NCBI GenBank assembly: GCA_002317135.1
Contig: DCIX01000018.1
Span: 2,316-34,694 of the forward strand
Source: Bacteroidales bacterium UBA1715
Lineage (GTDB): Bacteria; Bacteroidota; Bacteroidia; Bacteroidales; UBA1715
Direction: 5' to 3'
DNA length: 32,379 bases
The notes under the pieces are model-generated. The model worked only from the letters and a program-made list of their open reading frames with translations. It did no database searches and was not told the origin of the DNA. Numbering within the stretch: the first letter of the stretch is position 1; each line of letters opens with the position of its first letter. Below are positions 23,809-32,024 of the stretch, piece after piece. Position numbers and translations under genes: made by a program.

Positions 23809-24947
23809 TATCTTGTTTTTCTAAATAGTAATGCAGCATTACTGCCACCGAATCCGGAAAGGACTTTCATAAAATAGTCCTCTGTGCAAGTTTGATTTTG
23901 CATAAGAGAATTGATAGGAGCAACTGTTCCTCTTTCTTGTAAGTTATTGGTCTTTAATGCAGTATTATCAATTATTGCTAATGACGAGATTATTGTTTCT
24001 AATACTCCAGCAGCACCAAGTGTGTGTCCGAAATATGCTTTTAGGCTGTTTACAGGTCGATTTTGTAAGCCTGCACTTGTAAGGGCCAACGATTCCATAT
24101 CGTCGTTGTAGGCAGTTGCTGTTCCGTGCGCATTTACGAATGCAATTTGTTCAGGTTGAATAGATTGCATAGCTTTTTTTATGGCAAGATATAGTCCAGC
24201 TCCAGTTCGTGACGGACCAGAAATATGATTTGCGTCGTTTGCCATAGCTCCGCAGACAAGTTCTATGCTATTTGCAGGAACAGTATCGTTTGTTTTGCTA
24301 TAAATTATTGTAGCGGCAGCTTCGCCTAAGTTGAGTCCAACACGGTTTTTATCGTATGGTTTACATAGTTCTGGTGCTAAAGCCTTGAACGATTGGAATC
24401 CAGAAACAATAAATTTGGAAAGCATATCAGCTCCAACTACAATCACTGTTTGAATGTTTTCGGATTGTAATAATCGTAAAACTGTAATTTGTGCTGCAGC
24501 TCCTGAAATACAAGCATTTGAGATGATTGTAACTTCGTTTTTGTTTCCGAAAAATTCAGCAATCAGTTGTGCTGATTTCCATAGGTGAATTCTATCAGAT
24601 TCAAATCCATCAAGATTTTCAAGTAGATGAACATTTCCTTTTGTAGTTGAAAGTACAAATTGTACAGAATGGTCATTTGCTTGAATACCAGTTGTTTGTA
24701 GTGCATTGTAAATGCTCAAAATAGCCATCTTTTCAAACTTTGTATAGCGAAAGTTTGAATGGTTTATTTTTGAAAATTCATTGTCAAGTAGGTCATTTTC
24801 AATGATTGAGCCCATAAATGCTTCCGGTAACCCAAATTCGTTTTCGTGTAAACGAATGTTTGTTTTCCCGGATTTTACCGCACGATAATTTTCTTCAGAT
24901 GAAAATCCGAGTGGAGAAATAATGGTATGTCCTACTTGATAAATCAT
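23808..24947 (-). CDS. Beta-ketoacyl-ACP synthase, second catalytically complete copy
   Basis: From ATG 24947 the protein has 379 residues and an intact catalytic set: Cys146 in SNACISGAAA, the NAHGTATAYND motif and FGHTLGAAG, ending with GFGGSNAALLF. It is clearly related to the other KAS in the operon but diverged. In aryl-polyene clusters one KAS condenses the aryl starter with malonyl-ACP and another, with the chain-length factor, elongates; this one may start the chain. I chose 24947 over an in-frame start at 24983 because its ATG overlaps the stop of the thioesterase gene by one base (TAATG), as at other junctions here. Confidence 0.9.
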   Translation of the reverse strand: MIYQVGHTIISPLGFSSEENYRAVKSGKTNIRLHENEFGLPEAFMGSIIENDLLDNEFSKINHSNFRYTKFEKMAILSIYNALQTTGIQANDHSVQFVLSTTKGNVHLLENLDGFESDRIHLWKSAQLIAEFFGNKNEVTIISNACISGAAAQITVLRLLQSENIQTVIVVGADMLSKFIVSGFQSFKALAPELCKPYDKNRVGLNLGEAAATIIYSKTNDTVPANSIELVCGAMANDANHISGPSRTGAGLYLAIKKAMQSIQPEQIAFVNAHGTATAYNDDMESLALTSAGLQNRPVNSLKAYFGHTLGAAGVLETIISSLAIIDNTALKTNNLQERGTVAPINSLMQNQTCTEDYFMKVLSGFGGSNAALLFRKTR

Positions 24948-25384
24948 TATTCGTATGTTGGAAGTCCGTTCATTTTTTTCCATTCGTTAATGAATGGAGG
25001 AGTTGTCCATAATAGATTGTAATCAGTGTCAAGAAAAACTTGTACAGTTCGTCCTGTTGCACACAACTCGTTTGTGTTACGATCGTAAATTTCGTAGTCG
25101 AAGATAAGTTTGGCCGCAGGAGTATTTTTGAACTTGATTACAATTCGTGCTTGATCTTCGTATTTTAGTGGACGTTTGTAATTGAATTTTAGTTCAACCA
25201 ATGGTGCGTAGAAACCGAATTCGTACATACGCATATATTCCAATTGGTATTTTCTGCCAAATTCTTCGCGTGCATCTTCAAAGTATAGAGCATAGTTTCC
25301 GTGCCATACAATGCGCATAGAATCGACTTCGCTAAAACGGATGTCGAAATTTTTTTCTGCTTGTAAGACAATTTCCTCGCTCAT
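24947..25384 (-). CDS. 4HBT-type acyl-(ACP/CoA) thioesterase
   Basis: This 145-residue hotdog protein of the 4-hydroxybenzoyl-CoA thioesterase family has DSMRIVWHGNYALYFEDARE (21-40), the D-x-x-x-x-x-H-x-x-x-x-x-x-x-E signature with Asp21 as likely catalytic residue. It hydrolyses acyl thioesters. In this operon it may release the finished chain or edit stalled intermediates. It starts 1 bp before the stop of the dehydratase-like gene at 25386 and overlaps the following ketosynthase by one base. Confidence 0.85.
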   Translation of the reverse strand: MSEEIVLQAEKNFDIRFSEVDSMRIVWHGNYALYFEDAREEFGRKYQLEYMRMYEFGFYAPLVELKFNYKRPLKYEDQARIVIKFKNTPAAKLIFDYEIYDRNTNELCATGRTVQVFLDTDYNLLWTTPPFINEWKKMNGLPTYE

Positions 25385-25385
25385 A

Positions 25386-25820
25386 TTATTTGCTTTCTTT
25401 ATCTGTTAATGCGACTTTTACTTCACCTTCGGCTATTACTGTATTGTTACAAGTAACTTTTGCATTAAGGATAGTCATATTCATAAATCCACCTAATGTT
25501 TCTTCTACGGTTGTTGTAAGTTCTTCATCAATAGAAGGATAGGAGTGTATTGTTATGTTTTTTAATGATGCGACAACGCCAATTTTAACCGTTTGCGCTT
25601 CCAACACTTTGTTGATGTATCCAATTCTTGCAGCACAAGTTTGTGCCATATTTTCGAGTATGCCGCCAGCAGATAGTTTGCCATTTGAGTCAAGTAGAAC
25701 ATTGTCTTTGGTAATTAGAAATGTTGACTGTGCGACTTTCCCTTCGAAAGACACCAATTTGTCCACCATTACGAATGGTGGGCGTTGTGGAATAAGTTCA
25801 GCAATTGGAATATCAATCAT
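25386..25820 (-). CDS. 3-hydroxyacyl-ACP dehydratase-like hotdog protein
   Basis: This 144-residue single-hotdog protein begins AELIPQRPPFVMVDKL (7-22), the R-P-P-F-x-M-V-D opening of aryl-polyene dehydratases. It has SAGGILENMAQTCAA (50-64), where Glu56 sits at the family's acid position; the canonical catalytic His is not obvious in this region. Such proteins pair with FabZ-like partners in flexirubin and aryl-polyene clusters. It lies 1 bp from the thioesterase and 1 bp from the methyltransferase gene. Whether it dehydrates alone or with the protein encoded at 19337-19696 is open. Confidence 0.75.
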   Translation of the reverse strand: MIDIPIAELIPQRPPFVMVDKLVSFEGKVAQSTFLITKDNVLLDSNGKLSAGGILENMAQTCAARIGYINKVLEAQTVKIGVVASLKNITIHSYPSIDEELTTTVEETLGGFMNMTILNAKVTCNNTVIAEGEVKVALTDKESK

Positions 25821-25821
25821 C

Positions 25822-26907
25822 TTATTTCAATTTGCAAACAATGATACTATGTCCAAGACCAAGACCATCGTGGATTGTTTCTACTTGTAGGCCAGCGTCT
25901 TCCACACAACGAATCATATCTTGTGAGTAATACATTTTTGAATTTCCGTTAGCCAAAGCAGTGAAATAAATACTGATTTGTGCTAAGCAGTAGGAAGCGG
26001 TTTCGAATTTTTGTCTATCCCAAAGCGTTTCCATAATGTATAGGCGAGTTTCTTTGCCCATAGATTTAGCTGCACGTGAAAGAATGCTTGTCACTTCTTC
26101 TTCGGAGAAGCAGTCAAGGAACTGGCTCATCCAAATAGCGTCGAAGTTTGTTGGGAATGGCACATTTTTGTCTAGTAGATTTGCTCCGTGACCAAGTATT
26201 CTATCTGCACCGTTCAAGCCTTTTGTTTGGTTGCGCATCATTTCCAATTGTTGTGGCAAGTCCATAATAGTAACTTTCACATCCTTGTCGTATCCAACAC
26301 ATTGTAATGCCCAACGGCCAGTGTTTCCACCAACATCGAGCAATGATTTTGGTTTATTTGCGAAAACGATTTCCAAAGCTTGTTGGAAAGAATTATCTGA
26401 ATAGAAATGGTCGAATCCGAACCAACTTTTTTGTACTTGTGCAGGTAATTGCGAAAGACCTTCGTAGATTGTTGGCCATGTGCCGAAAACTTTCAAACCT
26501 TCAGGTTTGCCATTTAGGAGAGCTTCTTCTAAGTTGAACAAACCAAGATAGTTAACATCGTGGTTAAAATCCATATTTACACGAGCCATATCGTCGTGAA
26601 TTAAGAACCAACCGGCTTTTGCAAGATAGAATTTCTTGTCTTTTAAAAGAACAGTTCCTATTGTAAGAGACGATTCAAGCAAGCATTGAGCGGCATAGCG
26701 TGATAGTTTTGCTTTTTCTGCGATTTCTTCCAATGAAAGTCCGTTTTTCTCATTGTTTAGCATTTCGAAAATACCGAATTTTACCATAAGTCGAGATACT
26801 TGGAATACGATAGGTCCAAATGCTATTTCCTGTGCCAAGCGTTGTGCTTGTGCTGCATTAAATCTCTCTTTTGAGTATATCTCTTTTTGAGGTGATTGTA
26901 ATTCCAT
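25822..26907 (-). CDS. SAM-dependent O-methyltransferase-like protein
   Basis: The 361-residue product has an N-terminal winged-helix dimerisation domain (about 25-100, with LSLEEIAEKAKLSRYAAQCLL-like spacing) and a class I methyltransferase domain with motif I LLDVGGNTGR. The layout is that of plant-type and acetylserotonin O-methyltransferases, which methylate phenolic hydroxyls. In aryl-polyene and flexirubin pathways such an enzyme methylates the aromatic head group or ring; that role is inferred. I chose ATG 26907 over 26916 because a -7 box at 26923-26930 would start transcription near 26916. Its own promoter suggests that the operon has a second entry point here. Confidence 0.85.
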   Translation of the reverse strand: MELQSPQKEIYSKERFNAAQAQRLAQEIAFGPIVFQVSRLMVKFGIFEMLNNEKNGLSLEEIAEKAKLSRYAAQCLLESSLTIGTVLLKDKKFYLAKAGWFLIHDDMARVNMDFNHDVNYLGLFNLEEALLNGKPEGLKVFGTWPTIYEGLSQLPAQVQKSWFGFDHFYSDNSFQQALEIVFANKPKSLLDVGGNTGRWALQCVGYDKDVKVTIMDLPQQLEMMRNQTKGLNGADRILGHGANLLDKNVPFPTNFDAIWMSQFLDCFSEEEVTSILSRAAKSMGKETRLYIMETLWDRQKFETASYCLAQISIYFTALANGNSKMYYSQDMIRCVEDAGLQVETIHDGLGLGHSIIVCKLK

Positions 26908-26922
26908 TTCAATCAATTTTTA

Positions 26923-26930
26923 CAAAGGTA
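26923..26930 (-). promoter_or_regulatory. Internal promoter -7 box (TACCTTTG) before the methyltransferase
   Basis: TACCTTTG on the minus strand matches TAnnTTTG. A -33-like TTTG lies at 26952-26955 with a 21-bp spacer. It falls in the 19-28-bp gap between the acyltransferase stop and the methyltransferase start, the longest gap inside the operon, so a second transcript may begin here. Confidence 0.55.
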
Positions 26931-26935
26931 TAAAT

Positions 26936-27838
26936 TTATGCAAGTTCTTCCCAAAAATCGTAATAGTTAAACCATTGTTCTGGATATTTTTTTAGGATTT
27001 CTTCCAATGTTGCAACGAATTGTTTTCCTAAACATTCCGCTTTTTTTACCGAAGAGCGTTCGTCGGCAGGATATTCCAGTTTACGTACATATCCTTGGTA
27101 CGAAAGTCCTTTCCCTTTCATTATATATACGACATAAATTGGAGCGTCAAGTTGTGCGGCGATGCGGAATGCACCGATGGGGAATTTCGCAGGTTTTCCA
27201 AGAAAATCTGCCGAGAATGATTTTGGACTACCAAATAGTCTATCTCCGTGTATTATAACCATATTGCCAGTTTCTATTGCGTCTTTTATTGCAAATAGAT
27301 GTGACATATCGTTTGTAACGGAGATGAGATTCATGTTGAATTTTGAAAGCGTTTGTTCCCTGCGTTCTACTATTGCTTGCGATTCGCCACCATAGACAAG
27401 ACTATAGAATTGCTTTTTATCTTGATGAAGACAGTGAGCCGCAAGTTCAAAATTGCCGATATGGGCACTCATAACAAAAGCACCTTCAGGCTTGCATGTT
27501 GCTTCGTTAAAGATTTCGATATTTTCGACTTCAATATTGAATTGCTTTGCGTTGCCTGCCAAAAGAGCAAATTTGTCTAATACAACTTTGCCAAAGGTTA
27601 TATGGTTTTTGTAAGTGGCTTTGAACGCTTGAAACCAAGTCATTCCCAAATGTTGGCGGAAATAAGTCATTGCGCAGGTATAACCTTTTCTGCCGAATAG
27701 TAGATAGAAAGGAATGACAAGATATAAAACAAGATATAGGGCAGAAACTTTTATTTTTCCTAATACGGTAAATAAAAACCACTGTCCAAAAGAACCGCCA
27801 CCGGTTTTACCTTTCCATTGACGGTTTTGTGAATCCAT
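26936..27838 (-). CDS. LpxL/HtrB-like lysophospholipid acyltransferase
   Basis: This 300-residue protein has an N-terminal membrane segment (about 33-48, FYLL end), then the acyltransferase motif AHIGNFELAA (125-134). His126 and Glu131 form the H-x4-E catalytic pair, followed by a HGDRLFGS substrate loop. The family (LpxL/LpxM) transfers acyl chains from ACP to lipid A precursors at the inner membrane. In an aryl-polyene-type cluster the same fold probably esterifies the ACP-bound polyene onto a glycerol or lipid carrier. The ACP gene lies directly upstream with no intergenic base, which fits. It is not the housekeeping LpxL by context. Confidence 0.87.
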   Translation of the reverse strand: MDSQNRQWKGKTGGGSFGQWFLFTVLGKIKVSALYLVLYLVIPFYLLFGRKGYTCAMTYFRQHLGMTWFQAFKATYKNHITFGKVVLDKFALLAGNAKQFNIEVENIEIFNEATCKPEGAFVMSAHIGNFELAAHCLHQDKKQFYSLVYGGESQAIVERREQTLSKFNMNLISVTNDMSHLFAIKDAIETGNMVIIHGDRLFGSPKSFSADFLGKPAKFPIGAFRIAAQLDAPIYVVYIMKGKGLSYQGYVRKLEYPADERSSVKKAECLGKQFVATLEEILKKYPEQWFNYYDFWEELA

Positions 27839-28081
27839 TTATTGAAGTTTGCTTTCTACGTAATCGTAGAATTGAGATAGCGTTTGGATGTTTTTCATTT
27901 CTTCTGGCTTGATTTTGAAGCCGAAGTTACTTTCGATTAGTGCAACAATATCAATAAAATCAAGACTTTCAATACCAAGGTCTTTTTTTAGAAGTGCATT
28001 GTCATTGATTTTTTCTTGATCAATTTCTATATCATCTACCAAAATAGTGTTAATTGTTGTAATAATTTCCTCGCGTGTCAT
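27839..28081 (-). CDS. Acyl carrier protein, first in operon
   Basis: From ATG 28081 this is an 80-residue acyl carrier protein starting MTREEIITTINTIL. Its attachment site is LGIESLDFIDI, Ser39 in E-S-L-D. It heads the lipid operon: the promoter -7 box is at 28100-28107, and the acyltransferase gene follows immediately. An in-frame upstream codon at 28102 would overlap the promoter box, so it is rejected as start. It differs from the ACP at 22938-23195 in its motif (ESLDF versus DSIDA), so the two may serve starter and extender steps. Confidence 0.9.
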   Translation of the reverse strand: MTREEIITTINTILVDDIEIDQEKINDNALLKKDLGIESLDFIDIVALIESNFGFKIKPEEMKNIQTLSQFYDYVESKLQ

Positions 28082-28099
28082 TGTTATTCTTATTTGTTG

Positions 28100-28107
28100 C
28101 AAAGATA
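28100..28107 (-). promoter_or_regulatory. Promoter -7 box (TATCTTTG) of the lipid operon
   Basis: On the minus strand TATCTTTG matches the TAnnTTTG consensus. It lies 18 bp before the ACP start at 28081, in the 85-bp gap after the upstream gene. No clean -33 TTTG was found at the usual spacing. It would drive the 14-gene operon down to 18591. Confidence 0.65.
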
Positions 28108-28166
28108 ACGAAATATTAAGAACTTTTCTACCTATTAATCACTAATCATTAATAGCTAATAACAAA

Positions 28167-29423
28167 TCAGGTCTTTTGTTTTTTCTTTTTAGCAGCTGGA
28201 AATAAGACATTATTTAGAATAAGTCTATATCCTGGAGAATTTTTGTGATTATCGAGGTTTGTTGGTTGGTCTCCAACATAGTGTCGATAGTCTTCTGGAT
28301 CGTGACCACCATAGAATGTCCATGTTCCTTTACCGAATGTTCCGTGAATGTATTTTGCTTCGTTGGCAGATTTTAGTTCTCCCATAATTATGGTTGTTGG
28401 TTTTATCAATTTTTCGTTGAATGCTGTAGTTTGTCCCATAAAGCCTTTGATTGTAGTTGTATGGTTTTGACACAACATTGTAGGGACTTGATCCCATTTC
28501 GCTGAAAATTCAAATAATGTGAAAAAATCTGCGTTTTCGTTTACCTTTCGGGTATCGGTAACATCAATGTCGGAATATTCATATTCCAGTGGATTTTTTC
28601 GTAAAGTGAAGTTCTGGAATGCAAGGCAATTGTTGTAGTCAAGTTTTTCTTGTGCTTGTGGATCGGCAGGGTCACCATCGTACATAGATTCGCAAATGTC
28701 GACATTCTCAGCAGCAAGAGCAATGTCGAAAGAGTCTGTACCAGAGCACATTGCAAATAGAAATCCGCCGTTTTCTACGTATGCTTTAATTGTTTTAGCA
28801 ACATATAGTTTTAGGTCAGAGACTTTCGAAAATCCGTATGATTTTGCTTCTGCTTCAGCGTTTCGTTGTTGTTCTCTGTACCAAGGTGCATTTTTATAAC
28901 TCGCATAGAATTTTCCGTATTGTCCAGTAAAATCTTCGTGATGCATGTGAAGCCAGTCATATTTTTGCAAATCACCTTTAACAATTTCGCCATCGTAAAT
29001 TACCGTGTATGGAATTTCGGCATAGGTGAGTGCAAGAGTAACAGCATCGTCCCAAGGAAGTTTGTCTTTGGGAGAATATACCGCCATCTTGGGTGCTTTT
29101 TCAAGTTTGACAACATCCATGTTAACATCGTCGGAAGCAACCTCGGCAAGGATAGAAGAAACTTTTACATCAGCGATTATTTCGTAGGAAACGCCGCGGA
29201 TGTCGCATTCGCTTTTTATATCTGGATTATATTCAATAAGAAAACTGCCACCACGATAGTTTAAAAGCCAATCAACTGTTACATTGTTTTGTAATACCCA
29301 ATATGCAATTCCGTATGCTTTTAGATGGTTTTTTTGAGTACCGTCCATTGGAATCAGAAATCCAAAAGCAAACGATAGTTGAACAAGAAATAGAAAAAAA
29401 TATGTGAGAACTATTTTTCTCAT
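28167..29423 (-). CDS. Secreted protein of a Bacteroidota family labelled asparagine synthetase B
   Basis: This 418-residue protein opens with a cleavable signal peptide (MRKIVLTYFFLFLVQLSFAF), then FLIPMDGTQKNHLKAYGIAYW (about 22-42). That N-terminus marks a family I recall from many Bacteroidota genomes under the name asparagine synthetase B. No Gln amidotransferase Cys1, PP-loop or AMP-binding motif of real asparagine synthetases is visible, and the export signal argues against that activity. The middle region has VTLALTYAEIPYTVIYDGE and NGGFLFAMCSGTDSFDIAL, which suggest a Rossmann-like, GATase-type fold. It overlaps the dnaB start region by 4 bp at the upstream side. The function is unknown. 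Confidence 0.65.
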   Translation of the reverse strand: MRKIVLTYFFLFLVQLSFAFGFLIPMDGTQKNHLKAYGIAYWVLQNNVTVDWLLNYRGGSFLIEYNPDIKSECDIRGVSYEIIADVKVSSILAEVASDDVNMDVVKLEKAPKMAVYSPKDKLPWDDAVTLALTYAEIPYTVIYDGEIVKGDLQKYDWLHMHHEDFTGQYGKFYASYKNAPWYREQQRNAEAEAKSYGFSKVSDLKLYVAKTIKAYVENGGFLFAMCSGTDSFDIALAAENVDICESMYDGDPADPQAQEKLDYNNCLAFQNFTLRKNPLEYEYSDIDVTDTRKVNENADFFTLFEFSAKWDQVPTMLCQNHTTTIKGFMGQTTAFNEKLIKPTTIIMGELKSANEAKYIHGTFGKGTWTFYGGHDPEDYRHYVGDQPTNLDNHKNSPGYRLILNNVLFPAAKKKKQKT

Positions 29424-30964
29424 TCATCAAGGTGGTCAAATTGATTTTGGGCTAGTTGATTGAATATGTCGTTAGCATCTGTTTTGTCGTCAGAAAATCC
29501 CAATGTACTTGGTTGATATTCTTCGGTTTGTGTATTTCTTCTTTCTCTTGCTTTCAGTCTTTTTTGTAATTCGTCTTCTTGTAGGTTTTCGAATGACATA
29601 AAGTTTCCTTCAAATACAAGTTCAACTTTTCCTTGAGAACCATGACGGTTTTTAGAAACGAATACGTGGGCTTCTTTACGGATATCTTTAGGAACACCGT
29701 TTTCGTCTTCTATTGTATCTACTTTAAGGGACACTGTGCGTCGGTTAAGGAACATAACCATATCGGCGTCCTGTTCGATAGAACCAGATTCACGCAAGTC
29801 GGCTAATCGAGGTTCTTTTTCTGCACCTTGTCGGTTTTCCAAACCACGGTTTAACTGAGCCAAGGCAATGATAGGAATTTGTAGTTCCATGGCAATTTCC
29901 TTAATCTGTCGAGAAATAGAACTTACTTCTTGCTCACGGCTGAAACTTCCTTTTGCCGTCATTAATTGCAAGTAATCGACTATTACGCATTGGATGTCTT
30001 CTTTCTCTTTTAATTTTCTACATTTCGATTTAAAATCATAGATAGAAAGGGCAGGAGTATCATCTAACCAAATAGGTGCTTTTGCTATTTTTTCTAACGC
30101 GGTTGTAAGTCTGTCCACATCGTTGTCGTCAAGGTCTCCTTTTTGAAGAACCCCTTGTGGAATGCGTGCTTCTCCAACAAATAGACGTGTCGCTAATTGT
30201 TCGCAACTCATTTCCAATGAGAACATTGCGATAGGTTTGTTTTGTTTGATTGCAATGTTTCGCACCATAGAAAGCACAAAGGCTGTTTTTCCCATTGCTG
30301 GTCGGGCTGCAATGACAATCATGTGACCTTTTTGCCATCCCGAAGTTAAGAAGTCTAATTCTGGATATCCCGAAGAAATACCAACTTCAACACCTTTGCC
30401 TCTTCTTTCAAGTAATTTTTCATACAAAAGTTCCGATACAGATTTGATGTCTTTGTAGGTTCTTCTTTGTACATTTTGTTCCGTAATGGACATGATTTGA
30501 CTTTCGGCATAATCTGTCAATTCGGAAATTTCGGCAGTTGAGTCAAATGCTTTTTCACAAATTAGTGATGAAGCTTTGATTATTTCTCGTTGTATATATT
30601 TTTGAATCAATATCTTAGCATGGCTTTCGATATTTGCCGAAGAAGAAACTTTTAATGTTAATTCAGTAATATGGCTAATACCGCCAACAAGTTCAAGTTG
30701 TTCTTTTGCCTCAAGTCGTTCCGAAACAGTGATTAAGTCGACTGGTTGATTGCTCTTTGCAAGTTCAAAGATTGCTTCAAAAATAATTTGGTTGTTTGGA
30801 ACATAGAAAACCTCTTTTTTGAGCATGTTGATGACCTCGTTGATAGCTTCGCTGTCAATAAGTATCTGTCCAAGAATTATATCTTCGATTTGTTCAGAAT
30901 ACGGTGGTTTTTTACCATTATAGTCAACTTTTACGACTTTCTCTATTTCAATTTTTTTTGCCAT
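29420..30964 (-). CDS. dnaB: Replicative DNA helicase DnaB
   Basis: DnaB unwinds DNA ahead of the replisome as a hexamer and recruits primase. The protein (514 residues from ATG 30964) has the N-terminal helical primase-interaction domain (YSEQIEDIILGQILID onwards). The RecA-like core follows, with Walker A AARPAMGKTA (about residues 219-228), the VDYLQLM Walker B region, and the E-E-R-S-L-E-Q-like SGSIEQDAD motif. No intein is present. I chose 30964 because family members begin near MAKKIEIEKV; the in-frame 30985 ATG would overlap the promoter. The -7 and -33 boxes at 30983-30990 and 31011-31014 support this. Confidence 0.96.
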   Translation of the reverse strand: MAKKIEIEKVVKVDYNGKKPPYSEQIEDIILGQILIDSEAINEVINMLKKEVFYVPNNQIIFEAIFELAKSNQPVDLITVSERLEAKEQLELVGGISHITELTLKVSSSANIESHAKILIQKYIQREIIKASSLICEKAFDSTAEISELTDYAESQIMSITEQNVQRRTYKDIKSVSELLYEKLLERRGKGVEVGISSGYPELDFLTSGWQKGHMIVIAARPAMGKTAFVLSMVRNIAIKQNKPIAMFSLEMSCEQLATRLFVGEARIPQGVLQKGDLDDNDVDRLTTALEKIAKAPIWLDDTPALSIYDFKSKCRKLKEKEDIQCVIVDYLQLMTAKGSFSREQEVSSISRQIKEIAMELQIPIIALAQLNRGLENRQGAEKEPRLADLRESGSIEQDADMVMFLNRRTVSLKVDTIEDENGVPKDIRKEAHVFVSKNRHGSQGKVELVFEGNFMSFENLQEDELQKRLKARERRNTQTEEYQPSTLGFSDDKTDANDIFNQLAQNQFDHLDE

Positions 30965-30982
30965 GTGTATTATATTTTTGTT

Positions 30983-31014
30983 CAAAAGTACATAAGACTT
31001 TGAACTTGCACAAA
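30983..31014 (-). promoter_or_regulatory. Promoter of dnaB (-7 TACTTTTG, -33 TTTG)
   Basis: On the minus strand, TACTTTTG (30983-30990) matches TAnnTTTG. A TTTG at 31011-31014 stands in the -33 place with a 20-bp spacer. The ATG at 30964 lies 18 bp downstream. This is the most complete promoter seen in the window. It falls in the 97-bp gap between fmt and dnaB. Confidence 0.65.
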
Positions 31015-31061
31015 GTTAATTTATGAACAAGGATAGGTTTGGAATTTGTTTAGAACTTGGT

Positions 31062-32024
31062 CTAATCCACTATTGATGCACCTTCGAAGGAAAAACCATT
31101 CATAAAGTCATGGATGTTCATGCGGCGTTTGCCTTCCATTTGTATTTCAATAGGTTGAATGAAACCATCTGAAGTTGCAATTGCAATGCTATTATTTTTA
31201 TTAACAATAGTGCCTATTGCATAATTGTGATTTTCTTGTATGTAAGAAGAAGACAATATCTTCAAAGTTGCGTTTGTGTCATTCTTTTGTATTGTTGTCC
31301 ACGCTCCTGGATATGGTGAGAATCCTCGGATTGCATTATGGATATCTATGCAAGGTTTGCTCCAATCTATTTTACACGTTTCCTTGAAAATTTTTGGTGC
31401 AGGTTTTAATTCGCTTTCGTTAGAAAACAATGTTTCTTGGTTTATGCCAGTTTGTTTTCCTGCTTCAAGTAATTCTAGAGTTTCAATAAGTAATTCAGAA
31501 CCACTTTCTTGTAGTTTATCGTGAAGAGTTCCAGCAGTTTCTTCATCAGTGATTGTAACCTCTTTTTGAAGAAGAATGTTTCCCGTGTCAATTACTTCAT
31601 TTATAAGGAAACTGGTAACACCGGTTTTCTTTTCTCCGTTGATAATTGCCCAATTGATAGGTGCTGCTCCTCTGTATTGTGGTAGGAGAGAAGCGTGTAT
31701 GTTGATTGTTCCGATAGAAGGAATTTGCCATACGATTTTAGGAAGCATTTTAAACGCAACAACTACGATTAAATCGATGTTGAGTTTTTGTAGTTCTTCA
31801 ATAAAATCTTCGGATTTAAGTGATTCCGGTTGAAGAATAGGTAGATTTTGGGTCTTTGCGTATTGTTTTACAGCAGATTCGTTTATTTTCTTTCCGCGAC
31901 CTGCAGGTTTGTCTTGTCCTGTAACAACCGCAACAACATTATAATTATGTTCCAGCATAATTTGCAATGGACGAACTGCAAAATCTGGATTACCCATATA
32001 TACTATTCGTAAAGGACTTGCCAT
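31062..32024 (-). CDS. fmt: Methionyl-tRNA formyltransferase
   Basis: Fmt formylates the initiator Met-tRNA using 10-formyl-tetrahydrofolate. The 320-residue product has the family start RIVYMGNPDFAV (6-17), the catalytic Asn108, His110 and Asp146 in INIHASLLPQYRG and INEVIDTGN, and the C-terminal OB-like domain ending in MEGKRRMNIHDFMNG. These positions match the E. coli triad almost exactly. It overlaps the stop of the upstream tyrosine-kinase gene by one base (TAATG), so the two are translationally linked although unrelated. dnaB follows after 97 bp under its own promoter. Confidence 0.96.
   Translation of the reverse strand: MASPLRIVYMGNPDFAVRPLQIMLEHNYNVVAVVTGQDKPAGRGKKINESAVKQYAKTQNLPILQPESLKSEDFIEELQKLNIDLIVVVAFKMLPKIVWQIPSIGTINIHASLLPQYRGAAPINWAIINGEKKTGVTSFLINEVIDTGNILLQKEVTITDEETAGTLHDKLQESGSELLIETLELLEAGKQTGINQETLFSNESELKPAPKIFKETCKIDWSKPCIDIHNAIRGFSPYPGAWTTIQKNDTNATLKILSSSYIQENHNYAIGTIVNKNNSIAIATSDGFIQPIEIQMEGKRRMNIHDFMNGFSFEGASIVD

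Noticed and set aside
28132..28155. CTATTAAT/ATTAATAG hairpin after the secreted-protein gene
   Set aside because: Stem is entirely A/T rich apart from one C-G end pair, with no following T-run; too weak to call a terminator.
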